Positions 1 to 7,237 of a stretch of DNA of 64,000 bases are shown here, in pieces (within the stretch, counting starts at the first letter, position 1; every line of letters begins with the position of its first letter). A program made the position numbers and the translations under genes. Location: positions 3,999,416 to 4,063,415 of the forward strand of contig NC_022571.1 in the NCBI RefSeq assembly GCF_000473995.1. Reading direction: 5' to 3'. This DNA comes from Clostridium saccharobutylicum DSM 13864 (GTDB lineage Bacteria > Bacillota > Clostridia > Clostridiales > Clostridiaceae). Under the pieces are notes generated by a model. It ran no database searches, had not been told where the DNA came from, and saw only the letters and a program-made list of their open reading frames with translations.

Positions 1-333
1 TACTGTTATTGTAGGAGCTTCATCTTGTATTGCTGGGAATGATTCTATCTGTGGTTCTGTATTTTCTGGAGCTGGATATGTCTCTACCCATGGTTCTTGT
101 TCATAAGCTGGTACAGTTTCTATCCAGGTTCCATTCTGTTGTTCTGCTTGAAAACTTGCCGCTGCATCTTCATGAGTTGAATAATCTGCTGTTACATCAT
201 TAACTCCTGATGCAATTGTTTCAGCTACCGAATCAAAAGTATTTGCATCATTTAATTGCTCTATAATATCTTGTGCTGTATTCATTGCTATGGAAGTTGC
301 TGTGCTTCCTAAAGTACTGGATATAGATTCTAC
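1..333 (-). pseudogene. Orphan toxin-cassette leader, copy A (cut by window edge)
   Basis: The minus strand is an open frame from the window edge up to a stop at 382-384. Its sequence up to about position 333 is nearly identical to the middle of the full toxin gene at 7238-8362 (residues about 84-190), including the Pro/Glu repeat linker. Homology stops abruptly at the ESISSTL codons, exactly where the EndoU cassette copy also starts. No complete N-terminus or convincing ribosome binding site precedes it; the only in-frame ATG lies inside the shared segment. The toxin tail would lie left of the window. I read it as a silent donor cassette or remnant, the third copy of the shared segment. Confidence 0.7.
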
Positions 334-835
334 GCTGGTCTTGGGGCTGAAGCTATATATAGAATATTTTTTATTGGCATTTTATTTATTATTCGTATAC
401 CCTGAAAGGTTTCAAGGCATCCTTAATTACCGTGTACCAATCTATGTCCTATTGTATCCAAAGTTAGACATTAGAAAGAAAAATTCCAACAGATACCTTT
501 ACAGCATCCATTGGAATTTTGTTATTAGCTTGAATCAGACATCAAAAGAAGTTTTTACAGAATGCCCTATGTTTCTATAGTAACTGGCATTGAAACTTCT
601 TTTTGATGGCTGTTTGTTGTTTTTAGAGTATATTTTTCACACAGCAAACTGCAAACTTACTACAGAATTAGAATTATGCATTCAATTACTTTACACTTTT
701 TATTAATTTCATTATATCCTTGCTACTATTATTTTTTTGTAGTTACTTTATTGCTTATTATGCAGTATGTTTGAATACAATTAACTTCTTGCAGTTACTA
801 TTACTTATAATAACTATTATTAAACTCTATCTATC
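334..835. other. Gene-free stretch with inverted repeat and cassette-end motif
   Basis: No credible gene is seen. An imperfect inverted repeat lies at about 542-605 (arms ATCAAAAGAAGTTTTTACAG and its near-complement), perhaps a relic of a mobile-element end or a terminator. At 659-687 there is a block (ACTACAGAATTA...CAT.CAA) that recurs at 6850-6878 just behind the immunity gene of the intact toxin pair. It may mark the downstream boundary of toxin-immunity cassettes. Confidence 0.4.
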
Positions 836-1348
836 TTAATTCAAAGCTTTTTTATCGTTCTTAGCTATCCATGATAGAAAAGCAGTATCTGCACCACCCA
901 TTTTAATAATTCTATCTTTATTCAACATAACCCCAAAATCCTGTTCCTCATCCCATGAACACAGAAAATGAACCCCTATATATGGAATACCATCATTTTC
1001 AATATTTAAGATATAAATTCTTTTAGGTTTGATTAATTTTCTAAAGTCTAAGATTTGTTCAACATTAGGCATGATTTCTTCAAGTTCTTCTTCTTCATAG
1101 CCATATTCTTCTTGCAAAATTGGATATTGTTTTAATAATTCTTTTAAAATTAGATTAAGTAATTCCTCTTGATTAGAAGATATATATTCATAACCATTTT
1201 TATGACTTTCTTCCAATTTCTCCGTCTTTGAATCACCACCAATATTCAACTCAATATCTTCTTTATTTTGAAAAAAGTTATTCCAATATTCTAGATGTAT
1301 CTTTCCATTCCACATTCCATTTTTTAATTCAATATTTGGTATTAACAT
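836..1348 (-). CDS. Probable immunity protein, DUF6985-like
   Basis: This 170-residue acidic soluble protein has no signal peptide or membrane segment. The C-terminal part has the pattern WDEEQDFGVM followed by GGADTAFLSW, which resembles DUF6985 proteins often found beside polymorphic toxins; the family match is from memory and moderate. The ATG is preceded by GAGGAGG about ten bases upstream. It lies 20 bp downstream of the WHH nuclease toxin tail on the same strand, the usual toxin-then-immunity order, so I infer it neutralises that nuclease. It remains intact although its toxin has lost its N-terminus, as expected for an orphan cassette. Confidence 0.65.
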   Translation of the reverse strand: MLIPNIELKNGMWNGKIHLEYWNNFFQNKEDIELNIGGDSKTEKLEESHKNGYEYISSNQEELLNLILKELLKQYPILQEEYGYEEEELEEIMPNVEQILDFRKLIKPKRIYILNIENDGIPYIGVHFLCSWDEEQDFGVMLNKDRIIKMGGADTAFLSWIAKNDKKALN

Positions 1349-1368
1349 TAATATTCATCCTCCTCATT

Positions 1369-1758
1369 TTATGGCCTTATACCTTTTCTGATTAGAGCTG
1401 CTCCTCCTGTATGTTTTACTGCACCATGCAAATCAGATGGGACTAATTCCATTGTTTTACCATCTTCAACATGATGCCATGTGTATCCTTCTGGTGTCGA
1501 ATCATATCCTGCTGCTTCATTTGCTTTGATAAAATCATAGTAAGCATCACCTACAAGGTTGTCAACTGTTACTGTCTTAGTACTATATGGACTGAAATCT
1601 GGGAACCCTTCTTCTGTGAACTCAACTCCATTTGGATACTTTTCAGCTAAGTCCCCACTTAATTGGTACGTTTGTCCTGCATATGCTTTATTGATTATTC
1701 TAACGCCATCTAAATCAGCTTCTCCTACCCCCTGGTATGATAAGCTTGTAAAGATTAA
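1369..1758 (-). pseudogene. Orphan WHH-family nuclease toxin tail (no N-terminus)
   Basis: An open frame of 130 codons without a usable start runs from a TGA at 1759-1761 to the stop at 1369. The translation has the hallmarks of the HNH/Endonuclease VII superfamily WHH toxins: YPNGVEFTEEGFPDFSPY, then GYTWHHVEDG, MELVPSDLHGAVKHTGG near the C-terminus. WHH is the conserved metal/catalytic motif of this family. It lacks the shared leader segment found in the other cassettes; the break near 1759 probably coincides with the left end of the IS110 insertion. It is followed by a candidate immunity gene. It is a silent toxin module rather than an expressed gene. Confidence 0.75.
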
Positions 1759-1954
1759 TCAGCAGTTCCTACCTAAACTTTAATTATAATTTCTTCTATA
1801 ACTCTAAAGTTACTTGAAATAACTGTTGTTTAATAACTCTAATTTTGAGACAATATTCTCGTGTAGATAGAGGTTTACGTTCGCCCAATGTCGTCAACTT
1901 AAAGAAATATATAAAATTAATAAAAAAAACACTTGACAATAATTAGAAAAAATG

Positions 1955-1991
1955 AAGCCTCGTTATAGATATTAAATTTATAGCGAGGTTT
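1955..1991 (+). promoter_or_regulatory. Hairpin sequestering the IS4 transposase ribosome binding site
   Basis: Arms 1955-1967 (AAGCCTCGTTATA) and 1979-1991 (TATAGCGAGGTTT) pair almost fully with G-U allowance. The right arm contains the GAGG Shine-Dalgarno sequence ten bases before the ATG at 1998. Transcripts entering from outside would fold and hide the site, a known way for insertion sequences to avoid activation by read-through. The regulatory role is inferred. Confidence 0.55.
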
Positions 1992-1997
1992 GATTTT

Positions 1998-3266
1998 ATG
2001 AAAAATATTAAATTATTATCCCAAATTTTAAAGAAAACAAATAAATTAATTATTTCCAATGAGTTTAAAGAAGCGTATAGCTTAGGTAATTCATTTTCAA
2101 GAAAAAGAAAATTATCTTTTTCTAATGCAGTACATTTTATTTGCTCCGCATTACGAAAATCTATGGCTACAGAAATAAGTAATTTCATTGAAGAGCATAC
2201 ATATTTAGATTTTCCTTGTATATCAAAACAAGCATTTTCTAAAGCAAGACAAAATATTTCCCCTGAAGCATTTAAAGAATTATGCAGATTATTTGTTGAT
2301 TCTTTTTATAGCTCAACAAACAATTTAAAAAAGTGGAATGGATTTAATGTTCTTGCTGTCGATGGAACCTCTTTGCAAGTTCCTGATACAATTGAATGTG
2401 GTGAATATTTTGGATTAAGTAAAAATCAAAATAAAGTACAAACTGCTATTGCGTCGGCGTCAGCCTTATATGATGTATTAAATGATATAATAATTGATGC
2501 GTCTGTAACTAAATTTAGAACTAGCGAAAGAGAAATGGCCAAACAACATATAAATACACTTAATAATGAAAAATTACTCAATAATAGCATTGTAATTTTT
2601 GATAGGGGCTATCCTTCTTATGATATGTTTGATTATTTAAACGATAGAAATTTATTTTTCTTAATGAGAATATCATCTTCATTTAAGATAATACAATCTA
2701 TTTCTTCTGAAGATTGTATTTTTGAATATAAATCAAAAGGAGAATTGAAAAAAGTAAGAGTTATAAAAATAAAACTTTCTGCTGACACCACAGAAATATT
2801 AGTAACTAATATATTTGATGAAATTATTACTCCTAATCAATTTAAAGAATTGTATTTTCTTAGATGGGGAGTTGAATGCAAATATAAAGAACTTAAAAGT
2901 AGTATTGAAATAGAAGAATTTTCTGGAACTAAGCCAATTGCAATTGAACAAGATTTTTATGCATCTATTTATATATCTATGGTTGCAGCACTTATAAAGA
3001 AAGATGCCGACGCTGCAATAGCAAATAAAAATAAAGATAAAAATTTAAAATCAGAATATCAAGCAAATAGAAATTTTATATTATGTGACGTTTTGAAGAA
3101 GATAATAGTTATGATGGTAAAGCCTATTTCAGGAAAAAGAATATTAGAACATATATTAGAAAAAGCTAAAAAAATACGCTCACAAATACGTCCAAACCGT
3201 AATTGTGAGCGAAAAAACAAGCACCCAAGGAAAAAGCATCATTCTCAAAGGAAATCTTGCATATAA
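1998..3266 (+). CDS. IS4-family DDE transposase
   Basis: The 422-residue transposase catalyses cut-and-paste movement of the surrounding element. Visible DDE features are AVDGTSLQVP (first Asp, about residue 121), IVIFDRGYP (second Asp, about residue 202), and the family signature Y-x2-R-x3-E-x6-K in YFLRWGVECKYKELK (about residues 287-301), which supplies the catalytic Glu. The C-terminus is strongly basic (RPNRNCERKNKHPRKKHH). The length is normal and the frame uninterrupted, so it is probably functional. The start ATG has a GAGG site that lies inside a hairpin arm. Confidence 0.93.
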   Translation: MKNIKLLSQILKKTNKLIISNEFKEAYSLGNSFSRKRKLSFSNAVHFICSALRKSMATEISNFIEEHTYLDFPCISKQAFSKARQNISPEAFKELCRLFVDSFYSSTNNLKKWNGFNVLAVDGTSLQVPDTIECGEYFGLSKNQNKVQTAIASASALYDVLNDIIIDASVTKFRTSEREMAKQHINTLNNEKLLNNSIVIFDRGYPSYDMFDYLNDRNLFFLMRISSSFKIIQSISSEDCIFEYKSKGELKKVRVIKIKLSADTTEILVTNIFDEIITPNQFKELYFLRWGVECKYKELKSSIEIEEFSGTKPIAIEQDFYASIYISMVAALIKKDADAAIANKNKDKNLKSEYQANRNFILCDVLKKIIVMMVKPISGKRILEHILEKAKKIRSQIRPNRNCERKNKHPRKKHHSQRKSCI

Positions 3267-3417
3267 GTTTGTAAAAACTAAATATTTCCAAAATTCTACT
3301 TTTGCCAGTAGGTTTATTAATTATACCATTTTTTAAGAAATATAGCATACGCTATTCGAAATTTGTAGTAATTTTTTCATTACTATTTTACTAAGTTGAC
3401 GACATTGTACGTTCGCC

Positions 3418-3584
3418 CCCTTGAGGCTTCTTTGACCTCGTGACTAAGACTGTCACCTCATCTCTGCGAGATGTTGCGTATAAGCTGGATGTTGGTTATA
3501 TTATTATAATTCTTCGTATATCGAACCAGGATGTAACTTGCATTGAACTGAGGATTCTATCTAAAACAATAAGGAGATGTTTTT
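3418..3584 (+). ncRNA. Candidate IS110 left-end (bridge RNA) region
   Basis: In IS110-group elements the non-coding end upstream of the transposase encodes a structured bridge RNA that pairs with target and donor DNA (established for IS621 and relatives). This stretch shows several compact hairpins: GTGAC-taagact-GTCAC, CATCTC-tgc-GAGATG and TTCG-tatat-CGAA, before the GGAG site of the transposase at about 3571. The IS4 insertion lies directly upstream, so the promoter and perhaps the 5' end of such an RNA are probably displaced. Guide loops were not determined. Confidence 0.4.
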
Positions 3585-4757
3585 ATGTATATTGTAGGTA
3601 TTGATATTGGCAAAAATAATCATGAAGCTACTATTATTGATAATACTGGCACTATCATCGGTAAATCACTTAAATTTACAAACTCTCATAGCGGTGCAAA
3701 TAAATTAATTACATACATATCTAAAAATATTGGTTCTTCCGAAGTTATCTTTGGCTTGGAAGCTACTGGACATTATTGGCTTTCATTATATTCATTCTTG
3801 CTTGAAAAAGGTTATTCGATTAATGTTATAAATCCTATTCAATCTGACAGCTTTAGAAACCTATATATTCGCCAAACTAAAAATGACACTGTAGATTCAT
3901 TTATCATTGCTGAAGTCATAAGATTCGGCAGATTTACAACTACTCAGCTTGCTAACGATAAATTACTTTCCCTAAGACAGCTTTGCAGATATAGGCTATC
4001 TTTAGTTGATAGTGTTTCTGAGCTTAAATGCAGAATTATCACTGTTCTAGATCAAGTTTTTCCTGAATATGAAAAACTCTTTTCTGATACTTGGGGTATT
4101 AGTTCTAAAAAGCTACTTGAAAAATATCAAACACCTGAAGATATATTGGAAATAGATACATCTGAATTAGCAGACTTCTTAAAAGAACATAGTCGCGGCC
4201 AACTTGGCTATGTCAAAGCGGAAAAAATTAAAGATGCAGCACAAAATACCTTTGGAATTAAAATTGCTCAAAATGCCTTTAAATTTCAACTTAAACAATT
4301 AATTGATCAAGTATTATTTATAGAAAATCAAATTAAGAGTTTGGATAAGGAAATTGAATTTTATTATAATCAATTTGATTGCCACTTAACTTCAATTCCT
4401 GGTATCGGAGCTGTAACTGCTGCTATTATTCTTAGTGAAATTGGTGATGTAACTCGCTTTAAGAATGCATCAAGCCTTGTTGCTTACGCTGGTATTGACC
4501 CTACAGTAAAGCAATCTGGTCAGTTCTTATCCAATAATAATAAGATGTCTAAGCGTGGCTCTCCATACCTACGACGTGCCTTATTCCTAGCTGCCTCGAC
4601 TTGTACTTTACACGAAAGTCCTCTTAATGATTATTATAACAAAAAACGAAGTGAAGGTAAGCATCATCTCACTGCCGTTGGAGCGGTTGCTCATAAACTT
4701 ACACATATTGTTTTTGCTATTATGAGAGACAATAAGGACTATGAGCCTATGTCATAG
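3585..4757 (+). CDS. IS110-family transposase (DEDD recombinase)
   Basis: This 390-residue protein has an N-terminal RuvC-like DEDD domain beginning YIVGIDIGKNNHEATI (first Asp) with GLEATGHYW (Glu) near residue 60 and NDTVDSFIIAE (paired Asp) near residue 105. A C-terminal transposase_20 region follows: SIPGIGAVTAAIILSEIGD, YAGIDPTVKQSG, SKRGSPYLRRALF. This order is typical of IS110 rather than IS1111 or DDE enzymes. Full length with no frameshift. The ATG follows AAGGAGATG. Expression may be altered by the IS4 copy inserted 177 bp upstream. Confidence 0.93.
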   Translation: MYIVGIDIGKNNHEATIIDNTGTIIGKSLKFTNSHSGANKLITYISKNIGSSEVIFGLEATGHYWLSLYSFLLEKGYSINVINPIQSDSFRNLYIRQTKNDTVDSFIIAEVIRFGRFTTTQLANDKLLSLRQLCRYRLSLVDSVSELKCRIITVLDQVFPEYEKLFSDTWGISSKKLLEKYQTPEDILEIDTSELADFLKEHSRGQLGYVKAEKIKDAAQNTFGIKIAQNAFKFQLKQLIDQVLFIENQIKSLDKEIEFYYNQFDCHLTSIPGIGAVTAAIILSEIGDVTRFKNASSLVAYAGIDPTVKQSGQFLSNNNKMSKRGSPYLRRALFLAASTCTLHESPLNDYYNKKRSEGKHHLTAVGAVAHKLTHIVFAIMRDNKDYEPMS

Positions 4758-4762
4758 TCCTT
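4734..4762 (+). terminator. Hairpin over the end of the IS110 transposase
   Basis: Perfect 11-bp arms AAGGACTATGA (4734-4744) and TCATAGTCCTT (4752-4762) with a 7-base loop span the stop codon. No long T-run follows, so it may be a structural feature of the element's right end rather than a strong terminator. Confidence 0.5.
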
Positions 4763-4783
4763 GCTTAAATATTTCTTTATGAT

Positions 4784-4813
4784 GCTATTAAAAAATTTTA
4801 TATCTTTAATAGC
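4784..4813 (-). terminator. Hairpin directly after the EndoU immunity gene
   Basis: Arms GCTATTAAA and TTTAATAGC with a T-rich interior start immediately after the stop codon at 4814 (minus direction). It is a weak intrinsic terminator candidate. Confidence 0.4.
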
Positions 4814-5167
4814 TTATTTAGTATGCTCTTTAAACCTTTTAAGCTCATTGCACCAAATATCTACTAGTTCTCTAAGCTCTTTAGTTTCAATTTCACACCA
4901 ATTTCCCATCCCATCATCAGCTAAGTTATCATATACTTGAGTTTTATCTTTATGAATTTCTATGCCACATATGTTCCCATTTAATTCTTCATATTCACTT
5001 TCTCCAGTTAGAACCTTATCTAATGCTTCTATCACATATTTACTAAATGGCTGAACATCTGCTGATAAAAATGTTGCTAATAATTCATATTCATTCTCAA
5101 AGTCAAATACAATATCATCTTTTTCACCTTGATAATATATTTCTCTAATATTATATTTTATTTTCAT
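4814..5167 (-). CDS. Probable immunity protein for the EndoU toxin
   Basis: The 117-residue acidic cytoplasmic protein starts at an ATG preceded by AAGAGGAGA. It has a compact pattern that looks conserved (FLSADVQPFSKY, LTGESEYEELNGNICGIEI, NLADDGMGNWCEIETKELR) but I cannot assign a numbered family with confidence. It is encoded 18 bp downstream of the EndoU toxin tail on the same strand, the standard toxin-immunity order. It presumably binds and blocks the EndoU domain. Its frame is intact although the cassette lacks a start for the toxin, so it could still be expressed from an internal promoter and protect against siblings. Confidence 0.65.
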   Translation of the reverse strand: MKIKYNIREIYYQGEKDDIVFDFENEYELLATFLSADVQPFSKYVIEALDKVLTGESEYEELNGNICGIEIHKDKTQVYDNLADDGMGNWCEIETKELRELVDIWCNELKRFKEHTK

Positions 5168-5185
5168 TTTTATTCTCCTCTTATT

Positions 5186-6042
5186 TTAATAATCTGGAAA
5201 AGCACTAATTATCTTGTTTGTATTTGAATCTATATACATCTTAATTTTCAACCCTGTTGATGCATATCCATAAAATTCATTTCCTGATTTGAAAGCTCTA
5301 TTATTATATGCCTGGTTTATTTCATCTACCATATCTTGTGCATTCCATGTCTTAGGATAAAATGATGAAATCCCACCATTAGCAGTTTTAGGAACACCAT
5401 TAACTTCAACCTTTGCAGTATAAACTCCAAACTTATTAGGTACTGACTCTGTTCCTGGTATTATATTACCTTTTGCTGTTGGCATTCCTTCATAATGAAA
5501 TCCTACAGCTTTACTTCTGGCATTTAACTCACCTTCAAGTATATGTTCTAAAGCACCTGACCTAAATTTATCAGTATTTTTTAAATCTGATATTGACTTC
5601 ACATAGCTGGTCTTATTACCACTATTCCAAAGTATATTATCCCCCAATTCCTTAGGTCTTTCCGCTGGAATTGTTTCTATACTTGGTATTTCTGGTTTTG
5701 CATGTGGAAATACCGTTATTGTAGGTACTTCATCTTGTATTGCTGGGAATGACTCTATCTGTGGTTCTGTATTTTCTGGAGCTGGATATGTCTCTGTCCA
5801 TGGTTCTTGTTCATAAGCTGGTACAGTTTCTATCCAGGTTCCATTCTGTTGTTCTACTTGAAAACTTGCTGCTGCATCTTCATGAATTGAATAATCTGCT
5901 GTTACATCATTAACTCCTGATGCAATTGTTTCAGCTGCCGAATCAAAAATATTTGCATCATTTAATTGTTCTACAATATCTTGTGCAATATTAATTGTTT
6001 CTGATGCTATCGTACCTTCTAAAGTACTGGATATAGATTCTA
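5186..6042 (-). CDS. Silent orphan toxin cassette: shared leader plus EndoU nuclease tail
   Basis: The minus frame is open from a TAA at 6043-6045 to the stop at 5186, about 285 codons, but has no ATG before the toxin tail (a TTG at 5647 is unlikely to be a real start). The first ~130 codons match residues about 84-215 of the full toxin at 7238-8362. They are followed by the shared motif GDNILWNSGNK. The tail is then unrelated: LEHILEGELN, GFHYEG, GVYTAKVEV, SSFYPKTW and SAFPDY are classic bacterial EndoU nuclease motifs (catalytic His residues). EndoU toxins cleave RNA, some being tRNA anticodon nucleases. The left break abuts an IS21 remnant. Maintenance of the full frame without a start suggests a donor cassette that recombines into the expressed toxin gene. 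Confidence 0.8.
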
Positions 6043-6054
6043 CTTAAGATATTG

Positions 6055-6336
6055 CTATAAAATGTGCTTATAATAAAATACTTGAATTGAATCTTTACCC
6101 AGAAGCTCTTTTATAATAGGATCAAAAGCTTCTATCTTAGATTTGCAGTTTCTAGTGATAGGTTTCACATATCCATTTAAATATTTGCCTACGGTTCGAG
6201 GATCAACCCCAAGTTCTCTAGCTATTTGGCTTTTATTTACCTTCAAATTGTTTACCTCCATAATCGGTTTTAATTTATGAAGATCTTCTAAAGTATTAAT
6301 TTTAAGTTCTGAATAAATATTAGTTTTTATAATCAT
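6055..6336 (-). pseudogene. Truncated IS21-family IstA transposase (N-terminus only)
   Basis: About 93 residues begin MIIKTNIYSELKINTLEDLH and contain the helix-turn-helix KSQIARELGVDPRTVGKYLNG typical of the IstA N-terminus. Intact IstA is several times longer; here the frame ends just before the boundary of the EndoU cassette at 6042. The ATG at 6336 follows a GGGGG site. It is a remnant left by rearrangement at the cassette edge. Confidence 0.75.
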
Positions 6337-6384
6337 AATTACCCCCAATAAATCTTGAGTAATTATAGTTTATTCAAACTAATT

Positions 6385-6430
6385 TGTACATTCTTATATG
6401 ATCATTTACTTGCATTCTTATCTTATCATT
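6385..6430 (-). repeat. Short direct repeats at the remnant IS21 end
   Basis: Read on the minus strand, ATAAGAATG occurs twice (within about 30 bp) upstream of the truncated istA gene. Multiple short repeats near the ends are usual transposase binding sites in IS21 elements. This is an inference from position. Confidence 0.35.
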
Positions 6431-6731
6431 TATATTGGAGACTATAAATTGATGGAATTTCATATTTAGTGCATATATTTTCCAATGAACCGTTGCCATC
6501 AAGATAATCATGAATTGCCATATATTTGATTTCTTCTGAATAAATTTTATTTTTATGAGTAACAACTAATCCGTTTTCACCATTCATATTATACTTACGA
6601 ATCCAATTCCTAAATGATTGATTATGGATGTTAAAATCAGAACATATTTGTGCAGCACTTTTTTCACCTGATAGGTAAGATTTAATAGCTCTTAGCTTTT
6701 CTTCAATAGAAACTTTTTCTTTTCTGCCCAT
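6426..6731 (-). pseudogene. Truncated IS3-family OrfA (helix-turn-helix) remnant
   Basis: About 101 residues: MGRKEKVSIEEKLRAIKSYLSGEKSA and a repeated HTH pattern (AAQICSDFNIHNQSFRNWIRKY; LENICTKYEI), as in IS3 OrfA proteins with two HTH repeats. The ATG at 6731 is preceded by AAAGGGGGTG. The frame stops where the IS21 remnant begins and no OrfB follows, so the element is dead. The IS21 copy seems to have inserted in it. Confidence 0.7.
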
Positions 6732-6878
6732 AAAAAACACCCCCTTTATAAAAACAGTTTTATTATTTTAACTGTCTACTATAAAGGGAGCATATCAATT
6801 TTACTGTTACTACCATCTTAACACTGATTTAATATTAATTCATTTGCTCACTACAGAATTATAATCATACATCCAACT

Positions 6879-7223
6879 TTATTTTTCGCCTTCTTCAATT
6901 TCCTGTATTATACTCCAATCAACTCCATATTCTAACTCATTTTCAATCTCCTCTAATAACTTAAATCCTTCTTGCTCTATACCAGCATCATATCCAATCA
7001 CTTCAAAATACCTTTGTTTATATTTTGTATACCAATAATATTTACTATACATTATTTTACTTTTATCTTCTTTTAGCATCAAATCTTCAATATTGTTACT
7101 TATAAAATCATAATAAACTAAAACTTTCTTAAGTGTTTCATCATTAATATCAATTGTTCTAACTGTATGATATTTTGATAATGCAATCATTTTTTCTAAT
7201 TCAAGTTCTTTAATTACTTTCAC
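6879..7223 (-). CDS. Probable immunity protein for the REase-fold toxin
   Basis: The 114-residue acidic protein starts at a GTG with an excellent GAGGAGGAG site. There is no signal peptide and no recognised family; it is Tyr-, Glu- and Lys-rich (SKIMYSKYYWYTKYKQRYFEV). It is encoded 14 bp downstream of the full-length toxin in the same operon, which is the main evidence for an immunity role. The 3' end overlaps a short block that recurs at 659-687 beyond another immunity gene. Confidence 0.6.
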   Translation of the reverse strand: MKVIKELELEKMIALSKYHTVRTIDINDETLKKVLVYYDFISNNIEDLMLKEDKSKIMYSKYYWYTKYKQRYFEVIGYDAGIEQEGFKLLEEIENELEYGVDWSIIQEIEEGEK

Positions 7224-7237
7224 CTTGTTCTCCTCCT

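Larger units (their letters stand above)
1886..3407 (+). mobile_element. IS4-family insertion sequence with perfect 16-bp ends and 10-bp target duplication
   Basis: Left end CAATGTCGTCAACTTA (1886-1901) is the exact reverse complement of the right end at 3392-3407. The element is flanked by the direct repeat TACGTTCGCC at 1876-1885 and 3408-3417, a 10-bp target duplication of the size expected for parts of the IS4 family. The total length is 1522 bp with one transposase gene. Perfect ends, intact duplication and intact gene suggest a recent insertion. The target lies in the non-coding left end of the IS110 element. Confidence 0.92.
1760..4775 (+). mobile_element. IS110-family element, interrupted by an IS4-family element
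   Basis: The element comprises a non-coding left part (from about 1760 to 1885), an inserted IS4-family copy (1886-3407), the rest of the left end (3418-3584), the DEDD transposase gene and a short right end. IS110 elements lack long terminal inverted repeats, so the outer ends are estimates from where cassette homology stops. Without the IS4 copy the element would be about 1.5 kb, normal for the family. It sits between the WHH toxin tail and the EndoU immunity gene. Confidence 0.5.

Noticed and set aside
290..580. 96-codon plus-strand frame
   Set aside because: Antisense to the leader copy and running into non-coding DNA; no ribosome site and no recognisable protein.
1559..1783. 74-codon plus-strand frame
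   Set aside because: Exactly antisense to the WHH toxin tail, whose minus-strand translation shows clear family motifs.
5186..5647. Free-standing EndoU gene starting at TTG 5647
   Set aside because: The TTG falls inside the conserved ELGDNIL motif and has no ribosome site of its own; the frame is open far upstream and homologous to the toxin leader.
6374..6565. 63-codon minus frame beside the IS3 remnant
   Set aside because: Overlaps the OrfA remnant in another frame; no family features.
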